Assembly: GCF_024211275.1 (NCBI RefSeq)
Contig: NZ_JAMLDX010000008.1
Span: 124,001-188,000, forward strand
Direction of reading: 5' to 3'
Length of the DNA stretch: 64,000 nucleotides
Origin: Sphingomonas tagetis
GTDB lineage: Bacteria > Pseudomonadota > Alphaproteobacteria > Sphingomonadales > Sphingomonadaceae
The position numbers were made by a program, and so were the translations under genes. Below, one piece after another: positions 63,872 to 64,000 of this stretch. The notes below the pieces were generated by a model that saw nothing but the letters and a program-made list of their open reading frames with translations, was not told where the DNA came from and did not search any database. Position 1 is the first letter of the stretch. Every line of letters starts with the position of its first letter.

Positions 63872-63910
63872 AAGAAGGCCCTCACCCGCCCCTCTCCCGC
63901 AAGCGAGAGT
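63872..63910 (-). repeat. Intergenic GC-rich repeat, copy 2
   Basis: AAGAAGGCCCTCACCCGCCC followed by CTCTCCCGCAAGCGAGAG, the diverged inverse of copy 1. The end CTCTCCCGCAAGCGAGAG itself forms a short stem. Lies just before the stop of the DUF192 gene. Confidence 0.5.
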
Positions 63911-63921
63911 GCTAGAAGTTG

Positions 63922-64000
63922 CTACTTCCAGCTCACCTTGTCGCCGACCGATATGCCCAGCTCCGCGGACCTTCCGCCGTTGATCTCCAGCACGGCCGCG
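63922..64000 (-). CDS. DUF192-family protein, C-terminal end only
   Basis: Twenty-five codons plus TAG remain in the window (AAVLEINGGRSAELGISVGD, then KVSWK). The VLEINGG-x-A-x-x-GI-x-VGD-x-V pattern is the C-terminal signature of DUF192 proteins, small exported proteins of unknown function. The rest lies beyond the window. Confidence 0.75.
   Translation of the reverse strand, partial: AAVLEINGGRSAELGISVGDKVSWK

Larger units (their letters stand above)
63431..63921. other. Intergenic region with inverted GC-rich repeat copies
   Basis: About 490 bp without a gene I can support. A 54-aa frame from ATG 63609 has no recognisable features. The right half holds two related GC-rich copies in opposite orientation (63774-63815 and 63872-63910), both built around a GGGGAGGG / AAGAAGGCCCTCACCC-type core. 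This resembles intergenic repeats scattered through sphingomonad genomes. Confidence 0.5.

Noticed and set aside
1..64000. Search by eye for tRNA, rRNA, riboswitches, CRISPR arrays, phage or transposase genes
   Set aside because: None recognised. Small structured RNAs cannot be excluded without a covariance-model search.

Overview
This is a GC-rich chromosomal window that reads as an alphaproteobacterium of the Sphingomonas type. The pointers are the dcw (division and cell wall) gene order with mraZ at its head and an almost unbroken chain of ATGA/GTGA overlaps, the complex I accessory subunit NDUFA12 next to a DUF2155 lipoprotein, a GTTC-N7-GTTC LexA box, and the style of the GGDEF, TonB-receptor and RcnB-like proteins. 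No rRNA, tRNA, CRISPR array, phage or transposase gene was recognised. All names come from reading the proteins; no database search was run.

Layout. 1-4537 (minus): a TonB-dependent siderophore-type receptor, an IroE-like esterase and the start of a beta-propeller amidohydrolase-type protein. 5009-12372: an acyl-CoA block with an MHS-family transporter, a class III CoA-transferase, an enoyl-CoA hydratase, a divergent MocR-type regulator, then degradative HMG-CoA reductase and HMG-CoA lyase (the mvaAB pair of mevalonate catabolism). 12580-16330: two gene fragments lying back to back (prepilin peptidase, FixJ-type regulator), a deacetylase/esterase pair and a diguanylate cyclase with a 1-base frameshift. 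16333-16599: a 267-bp element with 26-bp inverted ends and nested hairpins; it supplies the last codons of the neighbouring Hpt gene. 16568-19783: a divergent phosphorelay cluster (histidine kinase, receiver, Hpt / two receivers). 19812-22438: a GH13 alpha-glucosidase and a GT4 glycosyltransferase. 22475-25857: a CoA-transferase/thiolase operon with its IclR (PcaR-like) regulator and two palindromic operators. 26001-29462: a small secreted protein, dGTPase and a TPR/SPOR protein.

29591-48312 (minus) is the full dcw cluster: mraZ, rsmH, ftsL, ftsI, murE, murF, mraY, murD, ftsW, murG, murC, an uncharacterised 64-aa gene, murB, ddl, ftsQ, ftsA, ftsZ. It makes lipid II from UDP-MurNAc and builds the septal machine.

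48612-64000 is mixed housekeeping and accessory sequence: cysteine synthase, a DUF962/Mpo1-like protein, a deoxyinosine glycosylase, a NUDIX-DUF47 fusion followed by a Pit phosphate transporter, a second IroE-like esterase, an unannotated 36-aa membrane peptide in an AT-rich patch, an RcnB-like protein, lactate dehydrogenase, a Y-family polymerase with an SOS box at its start codon, a lipoprotein, an M3 peptidase, a ParA-like ATPase, aat (overlapping the DUF2155 gene tail to tail by 190 bp), NDUFA12 and the end of a DUF192 gene.

The most notable signals are the split HMG/mevalonate catabolic set with a shared candidate operator, the PcaR-like operators in front of a SCOT-like CoA-transferase, the NUDIX-DUF47 fusion beside Pit with no ordinary start codon, and the 267-bp nested-palindrome element.
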